Positions 9,971 to 19,300 of a stretch of DNA of 64,000 bases are shown piece by piece. Within the stretch, counting starts at the first letter, position 1; each line of letters opens with the position of its first letter. The notes under the pieces are model-generated. The model did not search any database and was not told where the DNA came from. It was given only the letters and a program-made list of their open reading frames with translations. This DNA comes from Chaetoceros tenuissimus (Eukaryota; Bacillariophyta; Thalassiosirophyceae; Chaetocerotales; Chaetocerotaceae). A program made the translations under genes and the position numbers. Location of the stretch: contig BLLK01000049.1 in assembly GCA_021927905.1 (NCBI GenBank), positions 239,073-303,072 of the forward strand. Reading direction: 5' to 3'.

Positions 9971-11345
9971 TTAATTTATGCCACAAACTGGAATCTTTCG
10001 CAATGAAACAAGGGAGCTTCTTTTCTCTTCGCTTGGATGTTTACAGCATTCCATAAAAGCTTTCTCAATAACCTCACGTTTCTCTAATCTTGAAGGGAAG
10101 ATGAAGCCTCTTTCTATGATTAGTTTGCAAACATCATTTGTATCGTCAGACTTTTGATTTAAACATTTCAGAGATGGATTATCGTAACCAAGACCGTTAT
10201 CAAAAGCCCATTGCACCCCTTCTATCCCATGATGGCATGCTATCTTTGAGAGAAGAATATACTTATTCAGGTCATTGGAAGTCCATGGCAGCTTCAAACG
10301 TTCTCGTAGATGTTTGACAAGTTCTATGTTGGGCAAAACGTCAAAGACATCGTCGATAGTATCGAAGCAATAGATTTCTTTGCCTTTCTCGAAAACTAAT
10401 TTGATACCTTCAAGCCATGGTTTGTCTTTAAGTGGTCCATATGTGTGATGAGATTTGTAGTTCGAAAGTAGTTCTTTCAACAAAGCGTTATCGAATCTTG
10501 AATACTTTCCAACTAGACATTCGAGGGCCGATAACTCCCTTAGTTCCCAACAAGCTTTCAATGTCAAAGAGGCACGTTTTGATCCGTCGTCGTCGAATGG
10601 ACAACCATTATCAACGAGGTATTTCAATTTCTGCGAACAATACTTCTCTTTTCCCGACGATAGTAAATAATAAATTTCACTATAGTTGAGGACACACCAT
10701 GGGCAACCATCCTCGTGGGCAAATTGAATCATTTCGAGAGAACCTCTAGAAACAATATCCGTCATGATGTAACGATTCCATTCCACTCCTACACTCCGAA
10801 GAAATTTGATTATTTCAAAGTCCTCAGCTGTGGTTAATATTTCTTTGTCTGTATATGTAAGATCATTGATAGCGTCCATAGTCAAACGATGGCCTAGACC
10901 GTGGAAGAAACGATATAATTCGATACTTTTTGCCTTAGCCAACGCCTTGTTAGTCTCATCGTTATTGAGATCGAAATGTCCCAGCATATCGAGGCAGAAC
11001 TCTATCATCTCCATAGATTTACTCTCAATGGCATAATGTATGTACTTTTCGCATTCTTCAAATCCCAAGCCATGAAGCCAATTTAGTACATCAAGTTGGC
11101 CACTAGAAATAGCACATAAACAAAAGTCATTGTTGGTACCAAAAATATCTATTTCGTGTAGACATCCGATGCTATGTAACCATTTTAATATCTCTAGTTG
11201 TCCATGTTCAATTGCTGATTGACAGTATTTCTGAAGCCATGTATAGGATTCAAACTGATCTTTGAGATAATGCAGCACGTGTAGATTGTCTCTGCTCGTA
11301 ATCTTGCCAGTATCCACTATTTCATCCTCCTCGTCATCGTCATTG
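9971..11345 (-). pseudogene. Headless ankyrin paralog behind a deletion junction
   Basis: Open frame of about 458 codons covering only the ankyrin half of a diverged family member (LHVLHYLKDQFESYTWLQKY, IEHGQLEILKWLHSIGC, FAHEDGCPWCVLNYS). The left boundary in coding sense lies inside an acidic stretch (DDDEEDEIVD) like the variable spacer of paralogs. There is no F-box-like region, no N-terminal basic patch and no proper ATG: the frame could begin only at a GTG. It overlaps the end of the upstream gene in a different frame, so it is not translated as a continuation. The tail (IFPSRLEKREVIEKAFMECC) matches the family. I read it as the back half of a second gene whose front was deleted. Confidence 0.7.
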
Positions 11346-13446
11346 TACCCGTCCCAACTTCTGTTGCTACTCCGAAAAAAGCACCCTCTCGTGAGTAATA
11401 CAAAGAAAGCTGAGCATCCCCAATCTCTTGAACATTCTCTGGATCAAGCTTTTTTACCCAGTTTTTCTCAAGAAAGCACTCATCTAACAATCCATTTTCC
11501 TCAAAGAATGCTTGATTTTCTTTCCATTTCTTTTCATGTCGAAGTCCACGCTCTTTCCATTCTTCTTCTACGTATGGAACTAATTTCCCTCCCTTGCAAC
11601 CATTCTCGTATGCCCACTTGACATGGTCAAGATCATTGAAGCATGCAATTCTCGACAGAAGATGAGTGTTTCTTGAGCTGTCTAGACACCATGGTAATCC
11701 TAGATCATAAAAGAATCTGATTCTCTCCATACTAAACTCACGATGACGAAAGACCTCTTCGATTGACTTAATGATCTGAATATCTTTGCCTCTTTTCAAC
11801 AGATGAGACAAGCCTTCGGACCAAAGCTCACCATATTCAACTATTTCCTTGCAAAGCATATTATCAAAGATTGAGTTCTTCCCAACGAAATACTTCAGTA
11901 CCTCAATGTCTCTCTTTGCTTTGATTTCATATATCAAATTCGACGACTTTTCGTGGGTTATTGTGCATCCACTGTTTATGAGATACTTGAATTTGTCCAC
12001 ATTCCAACTTTGACTCATCCTGCTCCTCCTTAAAAGTATACCTAATTCTTTTCCAGTCCAAGGGCAACCATGTTCATGAGCATATTGAATTATTTCTAAA
12101 GAGCAATGATTTTCTAGAATGTTATTCATGAAGCCATCATCCCAAGGAACAGAAATACTGCGAAGAAACTTAATGACTTCAAAGTACTCTTCAATTCTGT
12201 TTCGTTCAATCCACATCCACATCACACTGAATTCATAGCCTAGCTCATGCATTTTACGAAACACTTTTACACTTTTTGTCTTTTTCATCGCGTATTCTAC
12301 CCAACCATTGTTAAGGTTGTCGTATCCAAGATTAAAGCAATACTGAATCATTTCTATAGATTTGCTTTCAATCGCATCCGCTAAAACATACTTGTCACTG
12401 GTTCTGTTATTAATGCAGTAGCTCCCGGTTTTTAGAAGCCAATCGAGTATTTCAACACGTCCACTTTTGATTGCACACTCGCAATAATCAATATCATTGT
12501 GAAAATTACGATTATCCCTCTGTCCAATACGTAGACCACCATTTTCCAGACAGTCAATATCGTCTAACCATTGTAATATCTCGAGTTTTCCATGTTCAAT
12601 TGCTGGTTTGCAGTACCTCTGTAGTCCTAAGAAATAATGAAGTTCTTCATGTAGGTATTTGAGAACATGCAAATGACCTCTCTCGACGAGCTTTGCAAGA
12701 TTCACTGTTAGTGGTCTCTCGTTGCTTTTTCTTTCATCGATATCTGTATGGTAAATATGGTAATGAGAGTCATTTTCAGTATAAATAGTTTGTATGTTCA
12801 TCGCAACTAAAGGAAACAAGTCGTAGCCATCTTTCACAGGAGCTCTCAAGATATCAAGATTGCCATTCACTGCCGCTGCTTTGAGAATCTCATCTTTCTC
12901 GTTTGAAGATTTGCAAAGGTTACCGAGACAATGATTTGCTAGTTTGACAGATGTCGCCATTTCAAGATATGCTGTCTCGTTTCCGAACATTTTCTTGTAG
13001 GCTTGATTTAGTTTCTTCGATACTAGAGCAACTGAACCATAGTGACCTTTACCAACATACGACAAACACTTATTCAATACTTCATCTGGTAAATAATAGA
13101 GCGATGATATTTCCTGTCCGTAGTTCATGAGAACTTGAGCTTCATGAATCATGTTCTTAGCCTCTCTCTCCTCTACGTACTTTACTACCGCGGTCTCTGC
13201 AATCACTTGTAAATTTTCAAAACCAAAAATGAAGTTCATCTCTGGGAATTCTTTCAACAAAGCAGATAGTTTGTCTGATATCAAACTTGCTCTAAGAGTA
13301 GTAGAAGAAAAAGCTTTAGGAGTCAATCCAATTGTCTTGTTACAAGCGAGGACAGCAAGAGCACTGCTACTACTACTAGAGCAAGAAGCTTCTTCTGTTC
13401 GCGCTCTTTTCCGTCCCGATTCGAGTACTTCTCTATTTGTAGTCAT
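11317..13446 (-). CDS. F-box-like/ankyrin repeat protein with substituted C-terminus
   Basis: A 709-codon frame from ATG 13446 carries the full family order: ESGRKRARTEEA, KEFPEMNFIFGFENLQ, LPDEVLNKCLSYVGKGHYG (about 121-139), then ankyrin units to KKLDPENVQEIGDAQLSLYY. After SREGAFF it leaves the family consensus. The final 15-20 residues (VATEVGTGTMTMTRRMK) come from reading the acidic-spacer DNA of the following truncated copy in another frame. The normal tail with VDHGYTFRS and KRLALFVGMG is missing (about 50-60 codons). The protein is otherwise intact and may function. The shared upstream block is present 136-189 nt before the ATG. Confidence 0.82.
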   Translation of the reverse strand: MTTNREVLESGRKRARTEEASCSSSSSSALAVLACNKTIGLTPKAFSSTTLRASLISDKLSALLKEFPEMNFIFGFENLQVIAETAVVKYVEEREAKNMIHEAQVLMNYGQEISSLYYLPDEVLNKCLSYVGKGHYGSVALVSKKLNQAYKKMFGNETAYLEMATSVKLANHCLGNLCKSSNEKDEILKAAAVNGNLDILRAPVKDGYDLFPLVAMNIQTIYTENDSHYHIYHTDIDERKSNERPLTVNLAKLVERGHLHVLKYLHEELHYFLGLQRYCKPAIEHGKLEILQWLDDIDCLENGGLRIGQRDNRNFHNDIDYCECAIKSGRVEILDWLLKTGSYCINNRTSDKYVLADAIESKSIEMIQYCFNLGYDNLNNGWVEYAMKKTKSVKVFRKMHELGYEFSVMWMWIERNRIEEYFEVIKFLRSISVPWDDGFMNNILENHCSLEIIQYAHEHGCPWTGKELGILLRRSRMSQSWNVDKFKYLINSGCTITHEKSSNLIYEIKAKRDIEVLKYFVGKNSIFDNMLCKEIVEYGELWSEGLSHLLKRGKDIQIIKSIEEVFRHREFSMERIRFFYDLGLPWCLDSSRNTHLLSRIACFNDLDHVKWAYENGCKGGKLVPYVEEEWKERGLRHEKKWKENQAFFEENGLLDECFLEKNWVKKLDPENVQEIGDAQLSLYYSREGAFFGVATEVGTGTMTMTRRMK

Positions 13447-13581
13447 CGTAGTGATTCTCTTCGTATTAGTAGTTGATACAGTATGATGTTGCCTCCTTCA
13501 GTTCAGTTTCAGAGAACTAGTTAGAGCATGATGAGAGTACTGTTTGATTTTTCAATTTTGGAACAAGGGTTCCGAACTGAT

Positions 13582-13635
13582 GTCGGATCAGGCGTCGGAC
13601 CAGATTGTGCGCGTCAATGGATAGCTAAATTGGTC
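13582..13635 (-). promoter_or_regulatory. Shared upstream block of the ankyrin array (copy 3)
   Basis: Has GTCGGATCA, CGTCGGACCAG, TTGTGCGCGTC and CTAAATTGGT in the same order as other copies, 136-189 nt upstream of ATG 13446. GTCCGCGTC is changed to GTGCGCGTC here. Confidence 0.55.
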
Positions 13636-14017
13636 GTAATCACAAATCTATTTTTGATTTCATGCCTCTTATAAATTATTTGTCAACGCTGTAGTTTATT
13701 GATCATAATAACTGTTCCACCAGCACGTATTCTTGTTTGCATTGCGGTGTGGAATGTTGGAGGATGCAACAGTATCGCTCATTACACGGAATGAGTCTAG
13801 TACCTACAAAGTATCGATTAGCAAAATAAATTCATTATTTATGGATATTTATCAAAGGAGTTCTTACACGATTGAGTAAACAGGCTTTGAGCGGCTGCAA
13901 GCAATGACAATAATTATAACAATGGCTCAAACTTCGATGCATGATCGAATCTCTCATGAAAATGATCTTCTGCATCTAGTCACAACATTCTTTCTATTTT
14001 CGTGCATAACTTGCTAG
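13636..14017. other. Intergenic, no gene seen
   Basis: AT-rich spacer of about 380 bases with no frame or RNA that I recognise. The last 40 bases before 14018 (CTATTTTCGTGCATAACTTG) resemble 19197-19220, so they look like a conserved 3' flank of array genes. Confidence 0.4.
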
Positions 14018-16156
14018 CTATCGAAGTCCAATTTGTTGAATGATTTCAAGTCTCTTCCTATGTTCTTTGTTTTCAGAATTTTCACAACATGCTTTGAAAG
14101 CTTCTACTGTAACATAGTCTCTTTCTGACCTAGAGCGGAAAGTGTATCCATGGTCGACAAGAGACTTCAAGGAAGAGAGATCAATTTTGAAAAAAGTAGA
14201 TCTGGATTCCAGTTGAGCATCGCCGACATCTTGAACAAACGTTGGGGCCAATATCTTCTCTTCTAACATTCCAATTTGTTCAAAGAAGGCCTGATTTGCT
14301 TTCCATGAGGCTTGATGCCTGATACCACCCTCTTTCCACTCTTCTTTTACAAACGGAACTAAATTACCTCCTTTACAGCCATGTTCATATACCCACTTGA
14401 CATCATCCAGATTATTGTAGCATGCAATTTTCGAAAGTAAATGATTGTTTTGTGATTCATCTAAACACCATGGTAAACCTAGACTATGAAAATATTTGAT
14501 TCCATCTATCAGGTGGAGATGATGAAAAACTTCTTCGATTGACTTGAAGCTATGAGTAACACCGCTACCCTTTTGCAAAAGATAAGAGATACCCTCAAAC
14601 CAAGGTTCACCATCACGACGATTCAAAATCCTTTTAAAGAGATCCTTGTCGAAGCTTGAGTTCTTCCCAACAAAATATTCAAGCAATTTTAGATTTTTGT
14701 GTGCAGCTAGAGAGGATTGGATCCTGAAAGTAAGTTTCTTATAATCCAATAAACAGCCATGCTCTATGAGGTAATCTAATTTTTCAAAACTCCATCTGTT
14801 CCTCCACAAAATAACATCATATTCACCTCCATTCTTCGACCAAGGGTAACCATTTTCATGAGCAAATCTCACCATTTCTAGAGTACCAAATTCGACAAAA
14901 TCTAGCATGATTACACTATCCCAAGGAATTGAGATACTGTGAAGGAACTTTACAATTTCAAAATAATGACCGATATCATAGGCACTGCACCACTTCTGAA
15001 TTTCTTCAAATTGATAGCCGAGCTCGTAAATTAAATGATACACTTCAACACTTTTTGCACATTTGATTGCCTCTTGGACTCTGTTATTTTGCAAGTCGTT
15101 GTGTCCACGATCAAAGCAAAATTTGATCATTTGTAATGACTTGCTACTAATGGCGTCAGCCAGAATATCACCTCTGCTACCTTTCATCCAAAAGCCATTC
15201 TGTAAATGCCATTTGAGCACTTCGAGCTTACCGCTTTTCACCGCATGTTTACAGACATCTAAACCACTATCTAAACGAGCAATGCTTTTAAGAAACTGTA
15301 GTATATCAAGTTGCCCATGCTCAATAGCAGGTTTACGATATCTTTCCAGTCCCAGGCAGTAATGTGCTTCTTCATAAAGGTATTTGAGCACATGTAAATG
15401 ACCTCTTTCAACAAGTTTATCAAGATTCACTTTATGGCTCACTGGAATTTTCGAACGTTTTAATTCATCTTCCTCAGCGGAGTACTTACGATGATACGAT
15501 ATGTAATACATTTTGGCTAAGGGGAACAAGTCGTAGCCATCTTTTACAGCAGCTCTCAAGATATCAATATTGCCGTTCACTGCAGCTGCTTTGAGTATCT
15601 CATCTTTCTCTTCCAAAGACTTACAAAGCTTACCAAGGCAATGATTTGCTAGATTTACAGATGTTGCCATTTCAAGATTTGCAGTTTCTTGACCAAATCC
15701 TGCTTTATAGGTTTTGTAGAGCTTCTCAGATGCCAGAGCTACTGATCCATAGTGGCCTTTACCGACAAAAGACAAGCAATTCTTTAACACTTCGTCGGGA
15801 AGAGAAAAGAGGGTTATAATTTCGTCTTTCTTATTTAGAAGAAGTGGAGCTTTACTCTTCTTTTTCGTTTTGCTGTTAGCCTCCTCCTCCGACGACGACT
15901 CTGTGCGCTTCTTTACTACTGCAGCCTCTATGATCTCTTGCAAATTATCATAATTAATAATGTACTTCATCTCTGGAAATTCATCATACAAATCATAAAG
16001 TCTGCTTGATATTTTTGAGGCTCTTTGGACGACGTTGGAAAAAGAATTACTTTGTTCTTCTGTAGCAGTAGATGTAGTAGAAGCAGAAGCAACCTCCATT
16101 CGTGTCCTTTTCCTTCTCATTCCAGATTCGAGATCTTTTTCAAGTTCATTACTCAT
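14018..16156 (-). CDS. F-box-like/ankyrin repeat protein (complete)
   Basis: The frame extends upstream to 16375, but homology places the start at ATG 16156 (MSNELEKDLESGMRRKRTRM), giving 712 residues. The preceding 73 codons are hydrophobic and unlike any paralog. Family features: basic N-terminus, YDEFPEMKYIINYDNLQ, F-box-like LPDEVLKNCLSFVGKGHYG, KAAAVNGNIDILRAAVKDGY, and units such as VERGHLHVLKYLYEEAHY and FAHENGYPWS. The tail has VDHGYTFRSRSER and HRKRLEIIQQIG. The segment between the coiled start and the F-box contains an unusual Lys/Ser-rich insert (SSSEEEANSKTKKKSKAPL). The full shared upstream block is absent; only a CTAAATTGGTATG stretch at about 16310 recalls it. Confidence 0.87.
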   Translation of the reverse strand: MSNELEKDLESGMRRKRTRMEVASASTTSTATEEQSNSFSNVVQRASKISSRLYDLYDEFPEMKYIINYDNLQEIIEAAVVKKRTESSSEEEANSKTKKKSKAPLLLNKKDEIITLFSLPDEVLKNCLSFVGKGHYGSVALASEKLYKTYKAGFGQETANLEMATSVNLANHCLGKLCKSLEEKDEILKAAAVNGNIDILRAAVKDGYDLFPLAKMYYISYHRKYSAEEDELKRSKIPVSHKVNLDKLVERGHLHVLKYLYEEAHYCLGLERYRKPAIEHGQLDILQFLKSIARLDSGLDVCKHAVKSGKLEVLKWHLQNGFWMKGSRGDILADAISSKSLQMIKFCFDRGHNDLQNNRVQEAIKCAKSVEVYHLIYELGYQFEEIQKWCSAYDIGHYFEIVKFLHSISIPWDSVIMLDFVEFGTLEMVRFAHENGYPWSKNGGEYDVILWRNRWSFEKLDYLIEHGCLLDYKKLTFRIQSSLAAHKNLKLLEYFVGKNSSFDKDLFKRILNRRDGEPWFEGISYLLQKGSGVTHSFKSIEEVFHHLHLIDGIKYFHSLGLPWCLDESQNNHLLSKIACYNNLDDVKWVYEHGCKGGNLVPFVKEEWKEGGIRHQASWKANQAFFEQIGMLEEKILAPTFVQDVGDAQLESRSTFFKIDLSSLKSLVDHGYTFRSRSERDYVTVEAFKACCENSENKEHRKRLEIIQQIGLR

Positions 16157-16427
16157 TGCAGCTTCTTTATATAATTGATACACTAAGAATAGAAACAAAA
16201 ATATGATGTGGGGTGTGTGAATATATATGTTCAATGGTTGTGTGCTGTGTGCTGCACGGAGAAGAACACTAAACATGTATTTTCCAATGACGGGCAAAAA
16301 CAAAATTACTAAATTGGTATGATAAGGCAAAGTCATTGTTTTATAGTAAAGAACAATCAATTTAGACATACTCATGATACCTCAGAACAGAAAAACGCAC
16401 AATTTTTCCAATTAGTCCAGCTAGACT

Positions 16428-18539
16428 TTATAGACCACGAACACCCATTCCAACAAATAGCGCGAACCTCTTTCGATAGTCTTCATTTTGAGAATGTTCA
16501 CAACAATACCTGTATGCTTCTTTTGTAACGGATTTCTGCTCTGAAATAGAACGAAAAGTATATCCATGATCGATAAGAATTTTCAATATGGCGAAATCAA
16601 TATGGAACCAAGAATACAATGACTTCAGGTGAGACGCTCCAATCTCTTGAGCATTCTTTGCATCAATTTCTTCAGCATTCACAAAAATTTCCATTCTACT
16701 TTCAGTTTCACTGAGAGAGGGATTATGCAGCATTCCATTCCTTTCAAAGAATATCTTATTTACTCTCCAATTGGGATTACATAGGCATCTCATTCCACTC
16801 GATCCACATTCTACTTCTACGTAAGGAATTGAGTTTCCTCCTTTACATCCGTTTTCATATGCCCATTTCACACCATCTAAATCATTGAAGCATGCTATTT
16901 TCGAAAGCAGTTGAGTGTTTCTTGATGGGTCTAGACACCATGGCAAGCCTTGACTATGGAAATATTTGATTCCGTCAATTGAGTGTCGTCTTTGAAAAAC
17001 TTCCTCGATTGATCTGAATTTCTCTAGATGTTTGCCCTTTTCTAATAGATAAGAGATGCCTACAAACCAAGGTTCACTACCATTATGATTAAACATCTTC
17101 TTCAAAAGCTCATTGTCAAAGATTGAGTCTATCCCGATGAAATAGTCAAGTAGCGCAAGTTCTCTTCTTTCCAGTAAAGAATAGTTCAAAGGGTTGTCAT
17201 GGTCAAATTTGCAGCCGGTTTCCATAAGAAACTCCAATTTTGCAAAACTGAACTCATCACTTCCAAAGAGAACACTATATTCTTCTCCATGGGTCGTCCA
17301 AGAGCAACCTTCTTCATAAGCGTACTGAAGCATCTCGAGAGTACCATGTTCTACAATCTCTCTCAGGATATCGTCATCCCACGGAATAGAGATACTGCGA
17401 AGGAACTTGATAATTTCAAAATATTCCGCAGAAGCAGTATGATACCATCCGTCAATTCCCCTGTAGTCGTAGCCTAAATCGTACATTAAACGAAATACTT
17501 TTACATTTTTGATTTCTTTCAGTGCCTCTTGAACAAGGGTATTTTGCACACGATTGAATCCTTCATCAAAGCAGTATTGAATCATTTCCAAAGACTCGCT
17601 TCTTACGGCATCAGCAATAATTTTATATCCACACCCTACTATCCTAAAGCCTCTCTGTAAAAGCCATTTGAGCACTTTGAGCTTACCACTCTTTATTGCA
17701 TATCTACAGAAATCAACAAAGTCAAAATCCAAATCATCGTCGCCCAAACAACCAATACTCAGTAGCCACTCCAGTATCTCAAGTTGTCCATGTTGAATGG
17801 CAGGTTCGCAATACCTTTGAAGGCCCAGGAAGTGATTAAGTTCCTCGTGAAGATATTTGAGTACATGTAAATGACCTCTTTCGATAAGCTTGGATGAGTA
17901 TTTTTTCTCATTCTCTAATGCGTAATGCAAACCCTCAACACCATAATTTCTTTTGTAGTTCATTTTGACTAATTGAAACAAATCATGACCATTTGAAACT
18001 GCATAACGTAAAAAATCTACATTCCCATTAACTGCAGCTGCTTTGATTATTTCATCTTTCTCCTTCAACGTTGTACAAAGTTCATTGAAACAGTGACTTG
18101 CTAGATCCACAGATGTTGCCATTTCAAGATACCCAGTTTCTCGACCAAATTCTTCCTTGTACGTTTTCCAGAGTTTCTTGGAAGTAAGAGCTATAGAGCC
18201 GTAATGGCCTTTACCTAAGAACGCTAAACATTTACGCACTAGTTCATCTGGAAGCGTTATACTGTTCTTCGACTCTTCCACTTCTTCTGCATACTTTTCG
18301 ACTGCGGCCTCAACATTCAATTTCAAATTTTCAAAATCAATCAAGAACTTCATCTCTGGAAACTCATTATACAAAGAATGTATTTTGCTGGATAATTTCT
18401 TTGCTCTAGAAAGAGCCCGATCATTCTCATTACTGACTTCTAGAGAACAAGAACGAGTAGAGGAGCAAGGAGGAGCCTCCTCTCTTCGTGCTCTTTTCCG
18501 CCCAGTTTCGGTAACTTCTCCGATTACACTTAAACTCAT
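16428..18539 (-). CDS. F-box-like/ankyrin repeat protein (complete)
   Basis: The start is set at ATG 18539 (MSLSVIGEVTETGRKRARRE) by homology, giving 703 residues; upstream in-frame codons are unlike the family. It has YNEFPEMKFLIDFENLK, F-box-like LPDELVRKCLAFLGKGHYG and ATSVDLASHCFNELCTTL. Ankyrin-type units (ERGHLHVLKYLHEELNHFLG, AIQHGQLEILEWLLSIGC, YAYEEGCSWT, WAYENGCKGG) follow. The tail IDHGYTFRSISEQ and YRKRFALFVGMGVRGL is complete. It is distinguished by a longer segment after NGMLHNPSLSE in the C-terminal third. The shared upstream block lies 112-171 nt before the ATG. Confidence 0.88.
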   Translation of the reverse strand: MSLSVIGEVTETGRKRARREEAPPCSSTRSCSLEVSNENDRALSRAKKLSSKIHSLYNEFPEMKFLIDFENLKLNVEAAVEKYAEEVEESKNSITLPDELVRKCLAFLGKGHYGSIALTSKKLWKTYKEEFGRETGYLEMATSVDLASHCFNELCTTLKEKDEIIKAAAVNGNVDFLRYAVSNGHDLFQLVKMNYKRNYGVEGLHYALENEKKYSSKLIERGHLHVLKYLHEELNHFLGLQRYCEPAIQHGQLEILEWLLSIGCLGDDDLDFDFVDFCRYAIKSGKLKVLKWLLQRGFRIVGCGYKIIADAVRSESLEMIQYCFDEGFNRVQNTLVQEALKEIKNVKVFRLMYDLGYDYRGIDGWYHTASAEYFEIIKFLRSISIPWDDDILREIVEHGTLEMLQYAYEEGCSWTTHGEEYSVLFGSDEFSFAKLEFLMETGCKFDHDNPLNYSLLERRELALLDYFIGIDSIFDNELLKKMFNHNGSEPWFVGISYLLEKGKHLEKFRSIEEVFQRRHSIDGIKYFHSQGLPWCLDPSRNTQLLSKIACFNDLDGVKWAYENGCKGGNSIPYVEVECGSSGMRCLCNPNWRVNKIFFERNGMLHNPSLSETESRMEIFVNAEEIDAKNAQEIGASHLKSLYSWFHIDFAILKILIDHGYTFRSISEQKSVTKEAYRYCCEHSQNEDYRKRFALFVGMGVRGL

Positions 18540-18650
18540 TGTATATTCTTTTTCCTTTTTCTTTCGATTTGCTATGCTGCGGTAATTCAGTAATACACAC
18601 AGCAAATTCAAATTAATTTTTGTTGCGTGAAAAGATGTCTTTAGACGAGC

Positions 18651-18710
18651 GTCGGATCTGAGGTCGACCTTGCAGCTTGTCCGCGTGTCAAGGAACGTCT
18701 AATTTGGTCA
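18651..18710 (-). promoter_or_regulatory. Shared upstream block of the ankyrin array (copy 4)
   Basis: The most complete copy together with 3912-3970: GTCGGATCTGAGGTCGACCT, CAGCTTGTCCGCGTGTC and CTAATTTGGTCA, in order, 112-171 nt upstream of ATG 18539. Confidence 0.62.
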
Positions 18711-18779
18711 GAAAAGAATTCTTTTTTTATTTTTTTTCTATTTTCAATTTTCGAGTAGAACTTTGTTAAGGTACTGACC

Positions 18780-19010
18780 TCCAATTTTCTGAATAAATGC
18801 TAGCCTTTTCACAACATTTCGAATATGCTTCTTTAGTGACAGAATCTTTCTCTGACTAGAACGAAAAGTGTATCCATGGTCGAGAAGAGATTTCAAAGAA
18901 GTACAGAAAATTAGAAAGTAAAAGCATATTCCAATCCGAGTTCAGCATCTTTAAACTCTTGAGATAGCATTACATTCTCCTCGAAGAAAACCTTATTTGC
19001 TTTCCATTGC
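18780..19010 (-). pseudogene. 3' remnant of another ankyrin paralog
   Basis: The stretch matches the last ~75 codons of array genes on the minus strand. It covers the text equivalent to SEKESVTKEAY (TATGCTTCTTTAGTGACAGA at 18822), DHGYTFRS (GAAAAGTGTATCCATGGTCG at 18862) and the EENxxxLS region near 18970-19000. Small indels break every frame, and the rest of the gene is gone. It shows that at least one more copy once stood between the genes at 16428 and 19274. Confidence 0.65.
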
Positions 19011-19231
19011 CCTGGTGTACACAATGTCAGTGTGGTGGGGTAGGATGCCAGGCCTACCGCCAAAAACAATGCTTACTCCCGCCCAAAGCTCAGTTATCTG
19101 AATATGCTCATGTACAAAGAAAAACAATGATGATCCATATTTATTATGTTCACTAGAACCTTGATAGTAGAATCTCTAAGAATGCTAATCCCCTAAATCT
19201 ATTTTCGTGCAAAACTTGGCAAGATACTGCT

Positions 19232-19300
19232 AAAAAGGATCGTAGCGCTTGAACGCCAATTTGTTGAAAAGGATCATAGCTCTCGAATTCCGATTTGTTG
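19232..19300. repeat. Tandem 34-bp duplication at a gene end
   Basis: Two adjacent imperfect copies (19232-19266 and 19267-19300) share AAAAGGATC, a variable middle and ATTTGTTG. The right copy contains the stop codon of the gene at 19274; the left copy lies just past it. A simple local duplication of the stop-codon region. Confidence 0.6.

Noticed and set aside
9971-11317. A separate 448-residue gene starting at 11317
   Set aside because: The first codon is GTG, not ATG, and the start falls inside the acidic spacer of a family member. It reads better as a truncated copy.
13400-16375. 73 extra N-terminal codons before the ankyrin gene at 16156, which would form a signal-anchor
   Set aside because: The stretch is hydrophobic and unlike any paralog. 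The in-frame ATG at 16156 aligns exactly with the starts of the other copies.
19020-19075. Short hairpin GGTAGG/CCTACC as a tRNA or small RNA
   Set aside because: Six-base stem only, with no cloverleaf arms, anticodon arm or promoter boxes.
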